Below are positions 1 to 8,377 of a DNA stretch of 64,000 nt, piece by piece; positions within the stretch are counted from its first letter, which is position 1, and each line of letters begins with the position of its first letter. This DNA is from Rhizobium jaguaris (GTDB taxonomy: Bacteria; Pseudomonadota; Alphaproteobacteria; Rhizobiales; Rhizobiaceae): the NCBI RefSeq assembly GCF_003627755.1, contig NZ_CP032694.1, positions 3,902,501 through 3,966,500 on the forward strand, given 5' to 3'. The position numbers and the translations under genes were made by a program. The notes under the pieces are model-generated. The model had not been told where the DNA came from, searched no databases, and was given only the letters and a program-made list of their open reading frames with translations.

Positions 1-1
1 C

Positions 2-1300
2 CAGCTTTCCGCGCTCTACTACGTTGATCCGCGCCGTTTTGCGACCGACGATACCGATGTCGACCTGACGGCGGGGCTTGCGGCCCGCATCGTCGAAGAA
101 AACATGTCGGTATCCTCGCCCGAAGCGGTCACGCCGCAGACCCAGGAATTCGCCGACGACATCATTCCGGTGCGCGAGGATACGCCGATCGGGACGGCAC
201 TCGCCAATGCCGGCTACCTCAAAGTGGATGCCGACGACATTACGGCGAAGATCGAGCCGCTGTTCGGTTCGTCCGATCTTTCCGCCGGCGACGTTCTGCG
301 CATCGGAATCCTGCAAAAGGGCGAGCACGCGAAGATCATCCGTGCCAGCATCTATCGCGGGACCAAGCATGTCCTGACTGTTGCCGAGAACGATCGTGGC
401 GATTTCGTCGCCGGCAGCGAGCCGCAGATGCTCGACGCAATCGCCACTGCATTCGACAACGACGCGCCTGCAGTCGCCGCCGGCCGGGACCTGCCGAGCG
501 TCTACGACGGCGTATATCGTGCGGCCCTTTCCTATGGCATGACCAGGGAGATGGTGGCGCAGATCATCAAACTGCTAGCCAGCAACGTCGATTTCCAGGC
601 GCAGCTGAAGCCGACGGATTCGCTCGAAGCCTTTTTCTCCGTTGCCGACGAAAACGGCCAGGCAAGCGCCGATTCCGAACTGCTCTACGTCAACGCCAAA
701 TTCGGCGACACCGTCACCCGCTTCTATCGTTTCGAAGAGCCGGACGATCACTCGATCGATTACTTCGACGAAAACGGCAAGAGCATCCGCCAGTTCCTGC
801 TGCGTAATCCCGTCCCGACCGGTATCTTCAAATCCGGCTTCGGCATGCGCCGACACCCGATCCTCGGATTTGCGCGCATGCATACCGGCGCCGATTGGGC
901 TGCACCTCGCGGCACCCCGATCATCGCTGCCGGCAACGGCGTCGTCGAAAAGGCCGGCTGGGATTCCGGCGGCTTCGGCAACCAGACATTGATCCGCCAC
1001 GCCAACGGCTATGTCTCCTCCTACAACCACCAAAGCGCCATAGCCAAAGGTATCGTACCGGGCGCGAAGGTGGTGCAGGGCCAGGTCATCGGCTTCATCG
1101 GTTCGACTGGCCTCGCAACCGGGCCGCACCTGCATTACGAGCTGATCGTCAACGGCACCAAGGTTGACCCCTTGCGCGTCCGCCTGCCCGGCGGCAAGTC
1201 CTTGGACGGCGAAGCACTCGCCAAATTCGAGGACGAGCGCAAGCGTATCGACGCGCTCTTGACCGACGAGAAATCGAAGCAGGTCGCAAGCAAGGATTGA
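2..1300 (+). CDS. M23 family metallopeptidase, 5'-truncated by window edge
   Basis: The frame is open from base 2, so the true start lies upstream; about 432 residues are visible. The C-terminal third is an LytM/M23 peptidase domain: the motif HTGADWAAPRG gives the His and Asp zinc ligands and GPHLHYEL gives the HxH motif, so all zinc ligands are kept and an active endopeptidase that cuts peptidoglycan cross-links in the periplasm is expected. The region before it resembles the regulatory or LysM/OapA-like segments of rhizobial M23 proteins. The signal peptide or anchor would be outside the window. It ends 19 bases from the stop of the convergent kinase gene. Family confidence is high; the exact role (division, envelope remodelling) is inferred. 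Confidence 0.93.
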   Translation, partial: QLSALYYVDPRRFATDDTDVDLTAGLAARIVEENMSVSSPEAVTPQTQEFADDIIPVREDTPIGTALANAGYLKVDADDITAKIEPLFGSSDLSAGDVLRIGILQKGEHAKIIRASIYRGTKHVLTVAENDRGDFVAGSEPQMLDAIATAFDNDAPAVAAGRDLPSVYDGVYRAALSYGMTREMVAQIIKLLASNVDFQAQLKPTDSLEAFFSVADENGQASADSELLYVNAKFGDTVTRFYRFEEPDDHSIDYFDENGKSIRQFLLRNPVPTGIFKSGFGMRRHPILGFARMHTGADWAAPRGTPIIAAGNGVVEKAGWDSGGFGNQTLIRHANGYVSSYNHQSAIAKGIVPGAKVVQGQVIGFIGSTGLATGPHLHYELIVNGTKVDPLRVRLPGGKSLDGEALAKFEDERKRIDALLTDEKSKQVASKD

Positions 1301-1318
1301 AGTCCCGGCACGGATTTT

Positions 1319-1828
1319 CTAGATGACGTCGTGCCCCAGCAGAGCGATCAGCTCGGCAACGGCATGGTTTGCGGCCTTGCCAGCGGTATCGATGAGGATC
1401 TGTCGTCCGCCCCAATCGTCATAGGTCCGGTTGACCACCTCGTTCCATGATGGCTTTACGAGGCCTTCGACATCCGTCATGCGCGTTTCGACGCGCCGGC
1501 GATGCTCGGCCTTGTCGGAGCAGACGATCTCCACCTCGATTGCGCGCGAGCCGGCTCGCCTGGCGACCTGCAACCAGGCATCGCGTGTTATGCGGATGGG
1601 ATTGACCGAATCCGCGATCACCGTTCTTCCCAGACAGAGATTGTCCTCAGCGACCCCATAGGCAACCATATAGCCCGCGGGACCTACGTCGGCCTTCAAC
1701 ATGTCCGATTGTCGCAATGACTGCTCGATCGTGTCCACCCGAACATGCACAGCCTGCAGTCGCTTCGCCAGCGAGAGCGCGATCGTGGTTTTTCCGCTGC
1801 CCGGTAAACCGCCGAAGATAACAAGCAT
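1319..1828 (-). CDS. small P-loop kinase (AAA_33 / zeta-toxin-like fold)
   Basis: A 169-residue protein starting MLVIFGGLPGSGKTT, so a Walker A motif sits at the extreme N-terminus, as in AAA_33, gluconate-kinase-like and zeta-like small-molecule kinases. I chose the ATG at 1828, not the frame's first ATG at 1861, because GGAG lies just upstream and the P-loop then falls at residues 7-14. Later motifs (RVDTIEQSLR, VIADSVNPIRITRDAW) fit the nucleotide/substrate lid region of this family. Substrate unknown. No small antitoxin-like gene is next to it: the neighbours are an M23 peptidase and clpB, so a toxin-antitoxin reading is not supported. Confidence 0.8.
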   Translation of the reverse strand: MLVIFGGLPGSGKTTIALSLAKRLQAVHVRVDTIEQSLRQSDMLKADVGPAGYMVAYGVAEDNLCLGRTVIADSVNPIRITRDAWLQVARRAGSRAIEVEIVCSDKAEHRRRVETRMTDVEGLVKPSWNEVVNRTYDDWGGRQILIDTAGKAANHAVAELIALLGHDVI

Positions 1829-1909
1829 GGTCTCCGTCTCCGAACATCCTCCAAAGTCCATGGCAACATCACAGACGAGGATTGCCGTGGCAAGGCGGCT
1901 GCCAATAGG

Positions 1910-1944
1910 TCAGAAAAACGAAATGGCGGCCCGAAAGCCGCCAT
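1910..1944 (-). terminator. Rho-independent terminator of clpB
   Basis: Arms ATGGCGGC (1923-1930) and GCCGCCAT (1937-1944) form an 8-bp GC-rich stem with a short loop. Read on the minus strand it is followed by ATTTCGTTTTTC. It lies about 30 bases past the clpB stop codon. Confidence 0.8.
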
Positions 1945-1973
1945 CTCATGGATCGATGCGTTGGTACGGTCGC

Positions 1974-4574
1974 TTATGCCGCTGCGCTGACCGGCTGACG
2001 CGGACGGAACAGCAGCCGGTCGGAGCCGCTGGTGACCTTGACCACCGATCCATCCGGCACCTGACCGGAAAGAATCTGTTCCGCGAGCGGGTCCTGAACA
2101 TATTTCTGGATCACCCGCTTCAGCGGCCTTGCGCCGTAGACCGGATCGTACCCCTTGTTGGCGAGCCAGTTGCGGGCATCCTCATCGAGCTCGAGTGTGA
2201 TCTTGCGTTCGGACAACAGCTTCAACAGCCGCTCCAGCTGGATATCGACGATGGCACCCATCTCATCACGCTTCAGGCGATGGAACAGGATGATCTCATC
2301 GACACGGTTCAGGAATTCCGGCCGGAAATGCGCCCGCACCACATCCATCACCTGCTCGCGCACCAGATCGCTGTCATCCCCTTCCTTCAATTGGGTCAGG
2401 TATTCGGCGCCGAGGTTCGAGGTCATGATGATCATGGTATTGCGGAAATCGACCGTGCGGCCCTGGCCGTCCGTCAAGCGCCCGTCATCCAGAACCTGGA
2501 GCAGGACGTTGAAGACGTCGGGATGCGCCTTCTCGATCTCATCGAACAATACGACCTGGTAGGGCCGGCGGCGGACGGATTCGGTCAGCGTGCCACCTTC
2601 CTCGTAGCCGACATAGCCGGGAGGAGCGCCGATCAGCCGGGCAACGGAGTGCTTCTCCATGTATTCCGACATGTCCATGCGCACCATCGCCGTCTCGTCG
2701 TCGAAGAGGAAACGGGCAAGCGCCTTGGTGAGCTCCGTCTTGCCGACGCCGGTCGGGCCGAGGAAAATGAACGAGCCGATCGGGCGGTTCGGATCCTGCA
2801 GGCCCGCGCGCGAGCGGCGAACCGCACGCGACACCGCCTGAACGGCGTCGCCCTGACCAACCACCCACTTCGCCAGTTCGTCTTCCATCCGGAGCAGCTT
2901 GTCGCGTTCGCCTTCCAGCATCTTGTCCACGGGAATCCCGGTCCAGCGGGAAACGACATGGGCGATGTTGTCCGCGGTGACGACTTCCTGCACCATGGAA
3001 TCACGACCGCCGTCCTGCCCCTCGGCAGCCTGGAGATCCTTCTCCAGGTTCGGGATCACGCCATAGGCAAGTTCGCCGGCGCGCTGGAATTCACCTTTGC
3101 GCTGAGCGATCGCCAACTCGTTGCGGGCTTCGTCGAGCTTTTTCTTCAGATCGGCAGCAAGGCCCAGCTTCTGCTTTTCGGCCTGCCAGCGTGCGGTCAG
3201 CGCATCGGCTTCCTCTTCCAGTGCGGTAAGGTCGGTTTCCAACCGCTTCAGCCGGTCGGCCGAGGACTGGTCGGTTTCCTTCTTCAGCGCCTCGCGCTCG
3301 ATCTTGAGCTGGATGATGCGGCGGTCGAGTTCGTCGAGCTCTTCCGGCTTGGAGTCCACCTGCATGCGCAGCCGCGCTGCGGCTTCGTCCATCAGATCGA
3401 TAGCCTTGTCCGGCAGGAAGCGGTCCGTGATGTAGCGGTTCGACAAGGTCGCTGCAGCCACCAGGGCGGCATCGGCGATGCGGACCTTATGATGCTGCTC
3501 GTATTTTTCCTTCAGGCCACGCAGAATCGAGATCGTATCCTCGACCGTCGGCTCGTCGACCATGACCGGCTGGAAACGGCGGGCAAGCGCCGGATCCTTC
3601 TCGACATGCTTACGGTACTCGTCGAGCGTGGTCGCGCCGACGCAATGCAGCTCGCCGCGGGCAAGCGCGGGCTTCAAGAGGTTCGAGGCATCCATCGCGC
3701 CATCGGCCTTGCCGGCGCCGACCAAGGTATGCATCTCGTCGATGAACAGGATGATCTCGCCATTTTCCGACTGCACTTCGTTGAGCACGGCCTTCAGCCG
3801 CTCTTCGAACTCACCGCGGAATTTCGCGCCGGCAATCAAGGCGCCCATGTCGAGTGCCATGAGCTTCTTGTCCTTCAGCGATTCCGGCACGTCGCCATTA
3901 ACGATACGCAGCGCCAGACCTTCGACGATCGCCGTCTTGCCGACGCCGGGCTCGCCGATCAGAACTGGATTGTTCTTTGTACGGCGGGACAGGACCTGGA
4001 TGGTGCGGCGGATTTCATCGTCGCGGCCGATCACCGGATCGAGCTTGCCTTCACGAGCCTCGGCGGTGAGGTCGCGGGCATATTTCTTCAAGGAGTCGAA
4101 GCCCTGTTCCGCATTGGCGGAGTCAGCAGTACGGCCCTTGCGAATGTCGTTGATGACTTGATTGAGCCCACCGGGCGTCACGCCGGCTTTCTTCAGCGTG
4201 GCTGAAGTTGATGCCGAAGGCTCGATCGCCAGCGCCAGCAACAGGCGCTCGACAGTGACGAAACTGTCGCCGGCCTTCTTGGCGGCCTCTTCGGCCGTCG
4301 TAAACACCTTGGCGAGCGGCTGTGCAAGATAGACCTGGCCATCGCCGCCGGACACTTTCGGCAATTTGGCAAATGCGGCGTCATTGGCAAGACGCGCGGC
4401 CTTGGCATCACCGCCGGCGCGCTCGATCAGCGACGCCGCCATGCCCTGGTCGTCGTCCAGAAGCACCTTCAGTACATGCTCGGGAGTGAATTGCTGGTTT
4501 CCCTGCGCCAGCGCATAGGTTTGCGCGGATTGCAAAAAACCACGCACCCGCTCGGAGTATTTTTCAATATTCAT
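1974..4574 (-). CDS. clpB: ATP-dependent disaggregase ClpB
   Basis: An 866-residue Hsp100, the normal full length. ClpB works with DnaK/DnaJ/GrpE to pull polypeptides out of aggregates through a hexameric pore in the cytoplasm. Visible in order: double Clp-N repeat (about 1-145), first AAA+ domain with Walker [10 protein letters not shown] (about 205) and Walker [12 protein letters not shown], a coiled-coil middle domain (about 400-525, rich in Glu/Lys/Leu heptads), second AAA+ domain with GPTGVGKTE and [14 protein letters not shown], and the C-terminal D2-small domain. The pore-loop motif [13 protein letters not shown] is intact. The start is supported by GGAGGT upstream of ATG at 4574. A heat-shock promoter-like sequence lies at 4696-4724. 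Confidence 0.99.
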   Translation of the reverse strand: MNIEKYSERVRGFLQSAQTYALAQGNQQFTPEHVLKVLLDDDQGMAASLIERAGGDAKAARLANDAAFAKLPKVSGGDGQVYLAQPLAKVFTTAEEAAKKAGDSFVTVERLLLALAIEPSASTSATLKKAGVTPGGLNQVINDIRKGRTADSANAEQGFDSLKKYARDLTAEAREGKLDPVIGRDDEIRRTIQVLSRRTKNNPVLIGEPGVGKTAIVEGLALRIVNGDVPESLKDKKLMALDMGALIAGAKFRGEFEERLKAVLNEVQSENGEIILFIDEMHTLVGAGKADGAMDASNLLKPALARGELHCVGATTLDEYRKHVEKDPALARRFQPVMVDEPTVEDTISILRGLKEKYEQHHKVRIADAALVAAATLSNRYITDRFLPDKAIDLMDEAAARLRMQVDSKPEELDELDRRIIQLKIEREALKKETDQSSADRLKRLETDLTALEEEADALTARWQAEKQKLGLAADLKKKLDEARNELAIAQRKGEFQRAGELAYGVIPNLEKDLQAAEGQDGGRDSMVQEVVTADNIAHVVSRWTGIPVDKMLEGERDKLLRMEDELAKWVVGQGDAVQAVSRAVRRSRAGLQDPNRPIGSFIFLGPTGVGKTELTKALARFLFDDETAMVRMDMSEYMEKHSVARLIGAPPGYVGYEEGGTLTESVRRRPYQVVLFDEIEKAHPDVFNVLLQVLDDGRLTDGQGRTVDFRNTMIIMTSNLGAEYLTQLKEGDDSDLVREQVMDVVRAHFRPEFLNRVDEIILFHRLKRDEMGAIVDIQLERLLKLLSERKITLELDEDARNWLANKGYDPVYGARPLKRVIQKYVQDPLAEQILSGQVPDGSVVKVTSGSDRLLFRPRQPVSAAA

Positions 4575-4695
4575 AATTAGACCTCCATGAATCGCCCTGC
4601 CCTTAATGGCACAGGCCGATGACTGAGATTGAGCCCCCTGAAAGGCAGACCCTGCCCGCCGCTTATTGAGATTTGCGGCGAAGCAACTGCGAAGA

Positions 4696-4724
4696 ATATG
4701 GGAGGATCACTCAGGAGTTTAAAG
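4696..4724 (-). promoter_or_regulatory. RpoH (sigma-32)-type promoter for clpB
   Basis: Read on the minus strand: CTTTAAA, 15 bases, CCCATAT. The classical sigma-32 consensus is CTTGAAA-N11-16-CCCATnT, so this is a near-perfect match with one change in the -35. It lies about 120 bases upstream of the clpB ATG. clpB is a standard RpoH target in rhizobia. The call rests on sequence match plus position; no transcription start is shown. Confidence 0.65.
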
Positions 4725-4816
4725 GGTGGCAAAAGTGAAAAAAACAGAACGTCTTGCGGAAAAATACGCCTCATCCGAAGGCCCATGAGGATAACAATAT
4801 CAACGGAGGCGACATG

Positions 4817-5194
4817 TCATTTGCGAATGACGGCCCGGATTCCTTTGCCCGCGTTGGGCTCATCGGCGAAACGGGCAACCACGTGCAAATGAACGTGAAA
4901 CACATGCTGTCCGCCAACGGCGCCAACATTCCAGCCTAGAGTAAAGCCGTCGGGGCTGGAGGATGCCAAATAGGCTTTCGCCAATGTCGGCATTTCGCCC
5001 AGATCAATCCATTCGTCGGGGTGAATATCAAAAGGACTTTCCGCATGCCGACGCAGGATGATCATCAACGCATGCGGCATCTCCGGATCGACGCTGCCAA
5101 GCATATAGAAGGAACGGTTGCCACCCAAGGGTTCATCGCCAAGCAACGCGTTTCCGAGACAAAAACGACAATCGGCTTCATCATTTTCAAGCAT
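4817..5194 (-). CDS. HIT family protein
   Basis: About 125 residues from the ATG at 5194. The histidine triad is HVFHVHLHVVAR near the C-terminus (HxHxHxx), the nucleophile motif of HIT nucleotide hydrolases/transferases (Hint/Fhit-like). The N-terminal CRFC pair and the motif MPHALMIILRRH are typical of this branch. Longer starts are possible (ATG at 5272), but the extra residues are low in family character and have no clear ribosome site. The physiological substrate is unknown; family members cleave AMP-linked or dinucleoside-polyphosphate substrates. It lies downstream of the DUF4167 gene on the same strand, separated from it by a strong terminator, so it probably has its own promoter. Confidence 0.85.
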   Translation of the reverse strand: MLENDEADCRFCLGNALLGDEPLGGNRSFYMLGSVDPEMPHALMIILRRHAESPFDIHPDEWIDLGEMPTLAKAYLASSSPDGFTLGWNVGAVGGQHVFHVHLHVVARFADEPNAGKGIRAVIRK

Positions 5195-5286
5195 CGAACG
5201 ATCCCGCTCGTCATACCCCGAAGGTATGGCTTCCTCTTTGCAAACTGATGATGGCAAGCTCCTGCTATGCATCGAGACTAACTGGC

Positions 5287-5331
5287 AAATAAAAACGGGA
5301 ACGGCAGCGCGTTCAGCGCTGCCGTTCCCGT
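5287..5331 (-). terminator. strong terminator after the DUF4167 gene
   Basis: A perfect 16-bp inverted repeat, ACGGGAACGGCAGCGC (5295-5310) and its complement (5316-5331), with a 5-base loop. On the minus strand it runs into TTTTTATTTGCC. It lies 36 bases past the stop codon of the DUF4167 gene and separates it from the HIT gene. Confidence 0.88.
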
Positions 5332-5366
5332 ATCATTGTCGCCTGCCCTGGGAAGGAGAAAGCGAA

Positions 5367-6050
5367 TTATTCCGATGCGACGTCTGCCAAAGCCGGCGCT
5401 TCGCCCGATGGAGCTTCGCCCTTGCCTTCGCCATCGGCGTTGCGGCGCGGCTGACGACGCGGGCGGTTGCCGGCATTGCGGCGGCGCGGCTGGCGCTCGG
5501 TCGCAGCTGCAGGTGTCTCTTCTTCGATCGCCACCTCGGCCGGGATACCCTCGATCACCGGCTGCGGGCCGGTGCCATCGATAACTTCCGGCTCGGGAGC
5601 TGGGGCTGCGACAACGGCAGGAGCAGGCTGCTGACGCGCCTGAGGCGGAGCCATCTGCGGCTGGTCGTCCATCTCGCTCGCATCGATATCATCCATGTCG
5701 CGGTCGGCATTGTCGCGATCATTGTAGTTATGATGCTCGTCGCGCTGATAGCGTTCCTGCATCTGCGCCTGAGCGCTGGCAATGATCCGATTGTAGTGTT
5801 CAGCGTGCTGAAGATAGTTTTCCGCCATCACGCGGTCGCCGGAGCTTTGTGCATCACGGGCGAGAGCCGAATATTTCTCGGCAATATGCTGTGCGGTTCC
5901 GCGGATTTTCACATCGGGACCGGAGCTGTCGTAAGTCCTGGTCAGCGGGTTAGAGCCCTTGCGGTTGAAATTGTTATTGTTATTTCCGCCGCCGCCGCCG
6001 TTGTTGTTACCACGCCCCCGACCGCGCTTGTTCTGCTGTCCTGGCCTCAT
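5367..6050 (-). CDS. DUF4167 domain protein with Arg/Gly/Asn-rich disordered N-terminus
   Basis: A 227-residue protein. Residues 1-30 are an Arg-Gly-Asn-rich low-complexity stretch. Residues about 38-100 carry the DUF4167 domain (KIRGTAQHIAEKYSALARDA and LQHAEHYNRIIASAQAQ). The rest is acidic, then Pro/Ala rich, with a basic RRRNAGNRPRRQPRR tail. The domain is widespread and nearly confined to Rhizobiales and relatives. RGG-like and Arg-rich ends suggest RNA or polyanion binding, but that is inference; no biochemical function is established to my knowledge. AAGGA precedes the ATG at 6050. Repeated Asn/Gly codons make it a site of easy length variation. Confidence 0.9.
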   Translation of the reverse strand: MRPGQQNKRGRGRGNNNGGGGGNNNNNFNRKGSNPLTRTYDSSGPDVKIRGTAQHIAEKYSALARDAQSSGDRVMAENYLQHAEHYNRIIASAQAQMQERYQRDEHHNYNDRDNADRDMDDIDASEMDDQPQMAPPQARQQPAPAVVAAPAPEPEVIDGTGPQPVIEGIPAEVAIEEETPAAATERQPRRRNAGNRPRRQPRRNADGEGKGEAPSGEAPALADVASE

Positions 6051-6393
6051 AGATCCTTCACCTGAATTCTCTTAGTTGGGATGAAATTATGCGCGGCACC
6101 TGCCGCCTTGGCCAGATAGCTCCAAGCCAGGGCTTGCGTGCCGCAAGCAAACCGCGCCTTAAGCGCCTGTCTGCCGCTCGACTACGTCAGATTAACTGAT
6201 CACGCATTGGGTTATCTTCAACCTTTGACACTCTTACCAGAGCGGATCCCCGAGGCTGTCCAAGAGAGGCGAATCCTTTCGCCTATTCCCAGCCGCCCAA
6301 CGCGTGAGCGCAACCTATATCGCTTCCTCAGGAAATCCAAGCCTTTTCTTTGCGATGACAACGGGTTCCATGAACCTGCAGCAAATTGTCGCG
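6051..6393. other. intergenic region between prmC and the DUF4167 gene
   Basis: About 340 bases with no convincing gene. It must hold the promoter of the DUF4167 gene (minus strand) and the 3' flank of prmC (minus strand). A TTGACA-like hexamer occurs near 6225 on the plus strand, but nothing downstream on that strand would use it. Confidence 0.5.
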
Positions 6394-7269
6394 TCAATCA
6401 TGATGTTTAAACACGAGAGCCCGGTCGTTATGACCGTAGTCTCGAACTGCCTCGATAAGGAAAAATCCTGCTCCTTCAAAAACCGAAGTCACCGTTTTGC
6501 GCTGATTGTAACCGATCTCCACCCCGACAATTCCATTTCGGTGTAGAAATCGCGCCGCATCCTTTGCGATTGCCCTGTATGCATCCAGCCCATCAAGGCC
6601 GCCGTCGAGAGCTGCCGGAGGATCGAAATTCTTTACTTCTGGAGCGAGAGTGGAAATGACACTGGACTCAATATAGGGCGGATTTGAGACAATCACGTGA
6701 AATAGGCCGTGGATGGCTTCAAACCAACTTCCCTGCACGATATCGAACCGTGCCGCCAAGCCATTGCGCGCCGCATTTGCCCGCGCCGTTTCCAAAGCTT
6801 CGCTGGAAATATCCGAACCGATGCCCGTCGCTTGCGGGCATTCATGGAGTAACGCGAGACATATGGCCCCGGTTCCCGTTCCGATGTCGAGTATATGGAT
6901 ATTCTCAAACTCTAATGCAAGACGTCGCGCATGCGGAAGTACGGTATCGACCAAGATTTCGGTATCGGGCCGCGGCTCCAGCGTAGCCGGCGAGAGCGTC
7001 AACTGTAGGCCGTAGAACTCCCGCTCGCCCAGGATACGGTGCACCGGCTCGTGATTGAGCCGTCGTGCGATCGCCGCCCGCGCCATTTCCACGCGGTCCG
7101 GCGACACGATATCGGAGCCGCGTGTCACCAGCTCCGTCGAAGAAAGATCGAGCAGACCACCGACGAGAATGCGCGCCTCGGCAGCAGGATCGTCGAGATC
7201 GGCCTCGATAAAGCGGGCACGCACCTCCCGAAAAAGTTCGGTGACGGTTGGCCCCTCCCCGCTGGTCAT
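6394..7269 (-). CDS. prmC: release factor glutamine N5-methyltransferase PrmC (HemK)
   Basis: A 291-residue SAM-dependent methyltransferase that methylates the Gln of the GGQ loop in class I release factors, raising termination efficiency. Motif I is [16 protein letters not shown], and the signature for glutamine methylation, NPPY, appears in VSNPPYIES. An N-terminal helical domain (about 1-90) precedes the Rossmann fold, and RPDTEILVD matches the conserved R(P)xTE segment. The start ATG overlaps the prfA stop codon (ATGA), so the two genes are translationally coupled, with prfA first. This pairing of enzyme and substrate is conserved in bacteria. Confidence 0.97.
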   Translation of the reverse strand: MTSGEGPTVTELFREVRARFIEADLDDPAAEARILVGGLLDLSSTELVTRGSDIVSPDRVEMARAAIARRLNHEPVHRILGEREFYGLQLTLSPATLEPRPDTEILVDTVLPHARRLALEFENIHILDIGTGTGAICLALLHECPQATGIGSDISSEALETARANAARNGLAARFDIVQGSWFEAIHGLFHVIVSNPPYIESSVISTLAPEVKNFDPPAALDGGLDGLDAYRAIAKDAARFLHRNGIVGVEIGYNQRKTVTSVFEGAGFFLIEAVRDYGHNDRALVFKHHD

Positions 7270-8345
7270 GCCTGTTCGCCAAGCTGTGCGAGCTGGCTCG
7301 CCTGATAATCCGCCAAAAGTGCATCGACCACTTCGTCGATGTCGCCTTCCATCATCCGGTCGAGCTTATAGAGCGTCAGGTTGATGCGATGGTCGGTGAT
7401 CCGGCCCTGCGGGAAATTGTAGGTGCGGATGCGCTCCGAGCGGTCGCCGGAGCCGACCTGGCTCTTGCGGTCGGCGGACCGTTCGCTATCGGCGCGCTGG
7501 CGCTCCATGTCGAAGAGGCGCGACCGCAACACCTGCATCGCCTTGGCGCGGTTTTGATGCTGCGACTTTTCCGAGCTCGTCACCACGATCCCCGAGGGAA
7601 GATGGGTAATGCGCACCGCAGAGTCCGTTGTGTTGACGTGCTGACCGCCGGCGCCGGAAGAGCGCATGGTATCGATACGGATATCCTCGGGACGAATTTC
7701 GATATCGATTTCCTCGGCTTCCGGCAGCACGGCGACGGTCGCCGCCGAGGTGTGGATGCGCCCGCCCGCCTCGGTTTCCGGCACGCGCTGCACGCGATGC
7801 ACACCAGATTCGAATTTCAGCCGCGAGAACACGCCCTTGCCGCTGATTGTCGCGATGATTTCCTTGTAGCCTCCGGCTTCACCTTCGCTGGCCGACAGGA
7901 TTTCGACCTTCCAGCCGTTATTCGCCGCGAAGCGTTCATACATGCGAAAGAGATCGCCCGCGAAAAGCGCAGCTTCGGAACCGCCGGTGCCGGCGCGAAT
8001 TTCCAGGATCGCGCTCTTTTCGTCGGCCGCGTCCTTCGGCAGCAGCAGGATCTGGATGTCTTTTTCCAGGACCTCGATCCGCTCCTTGACCTCCGGCAGT
8101 TCCATCTCGGCAAGATCGCGCATCTCGCGGTCGACCAACTTGTCGGTGAGCATGGTCTCAAGGTCCGAAGCCTCGGCGATCGCCTTCTCGTAGTCGCGGA
8201 TCTTGGTGACGACCGGCTGCAATTCGGAATATTCGGAAGCAAGCTTCACATAGACATCCGCCGACGGGCCGGCCGACATACGCGCTTCGATCTCGCCGAA
8301 ACGGCGCTCCAGTTCGCGCATTTTTTCAATGGGAAGATTCGCCAC
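7266..8345 (-). CDS. prfA: peptide chain release factor 1
   Basis: A 359-residue class I release factor that reads UAA and UAG. The catalytic GGQ motif is in [15 protein letters not shown], and the stop-codon-reading tripeptide PxT is in RVPETEAGG (PET here, as is usual in this order, where E. coli has PAT). The N-terminal helical domain begins [20 protein letters not shown]. The start codon is GTG at 8345 with GGAG seven bases upstream. It overlaps prmC by four bases. ptsP lies just upstream, 32 bases away on the same strand, so ptsP-prfA-prmC may be one transcript. Confidence 0.98.
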   Translation of the reverse strand: MANLPIEKMRELERRFGEIEARMSAGPSADVYVKLASEYSELQPVVTKIRDYEKAIAEASDLETMLTDKLVDREMRDLAEMELPEVKERIEVLEKDIQILLLPKDAADEKSAILEIRAGTGGSEAALFAGDLFRMYERFAANNGWKVEILSASEGEAGGYKEIIATISGKGVFSRLKFESGVHRVQRVPETEAGGRIHTSAATVAVLPEAEEIDIEIRPEDIRIDTMRSSGAGGQHVNTTDSAVRITHLPSGIVVTSSEKSQHQNRAKAMQVLRSRLFDMERQRADSERSADRKSQVGSGDRSERIRTYNFPQGRITDHRINLTLYKLDRMMEGDIDEVVDALLADYQASQLAQLGEQA

Positions 8346-8377
8346 CCCACACTCCGATTCTTCTTATTCGTTCTGTT

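Noticed and set aside
1319..1828. Zeta toxin of a toxin-antitoxin pair
   Set aside because: No antitoxin-sized gene is adjacent; the fold is shared by many metabolic kinases.
1701..4205. Long open frame of 834 codons on the plus strand across clpB
   Set aside because: It is exactly antisense to clpB, whose domains are unmistakable; high GC leaves the opposite strand open. No family character, no ribosome site.
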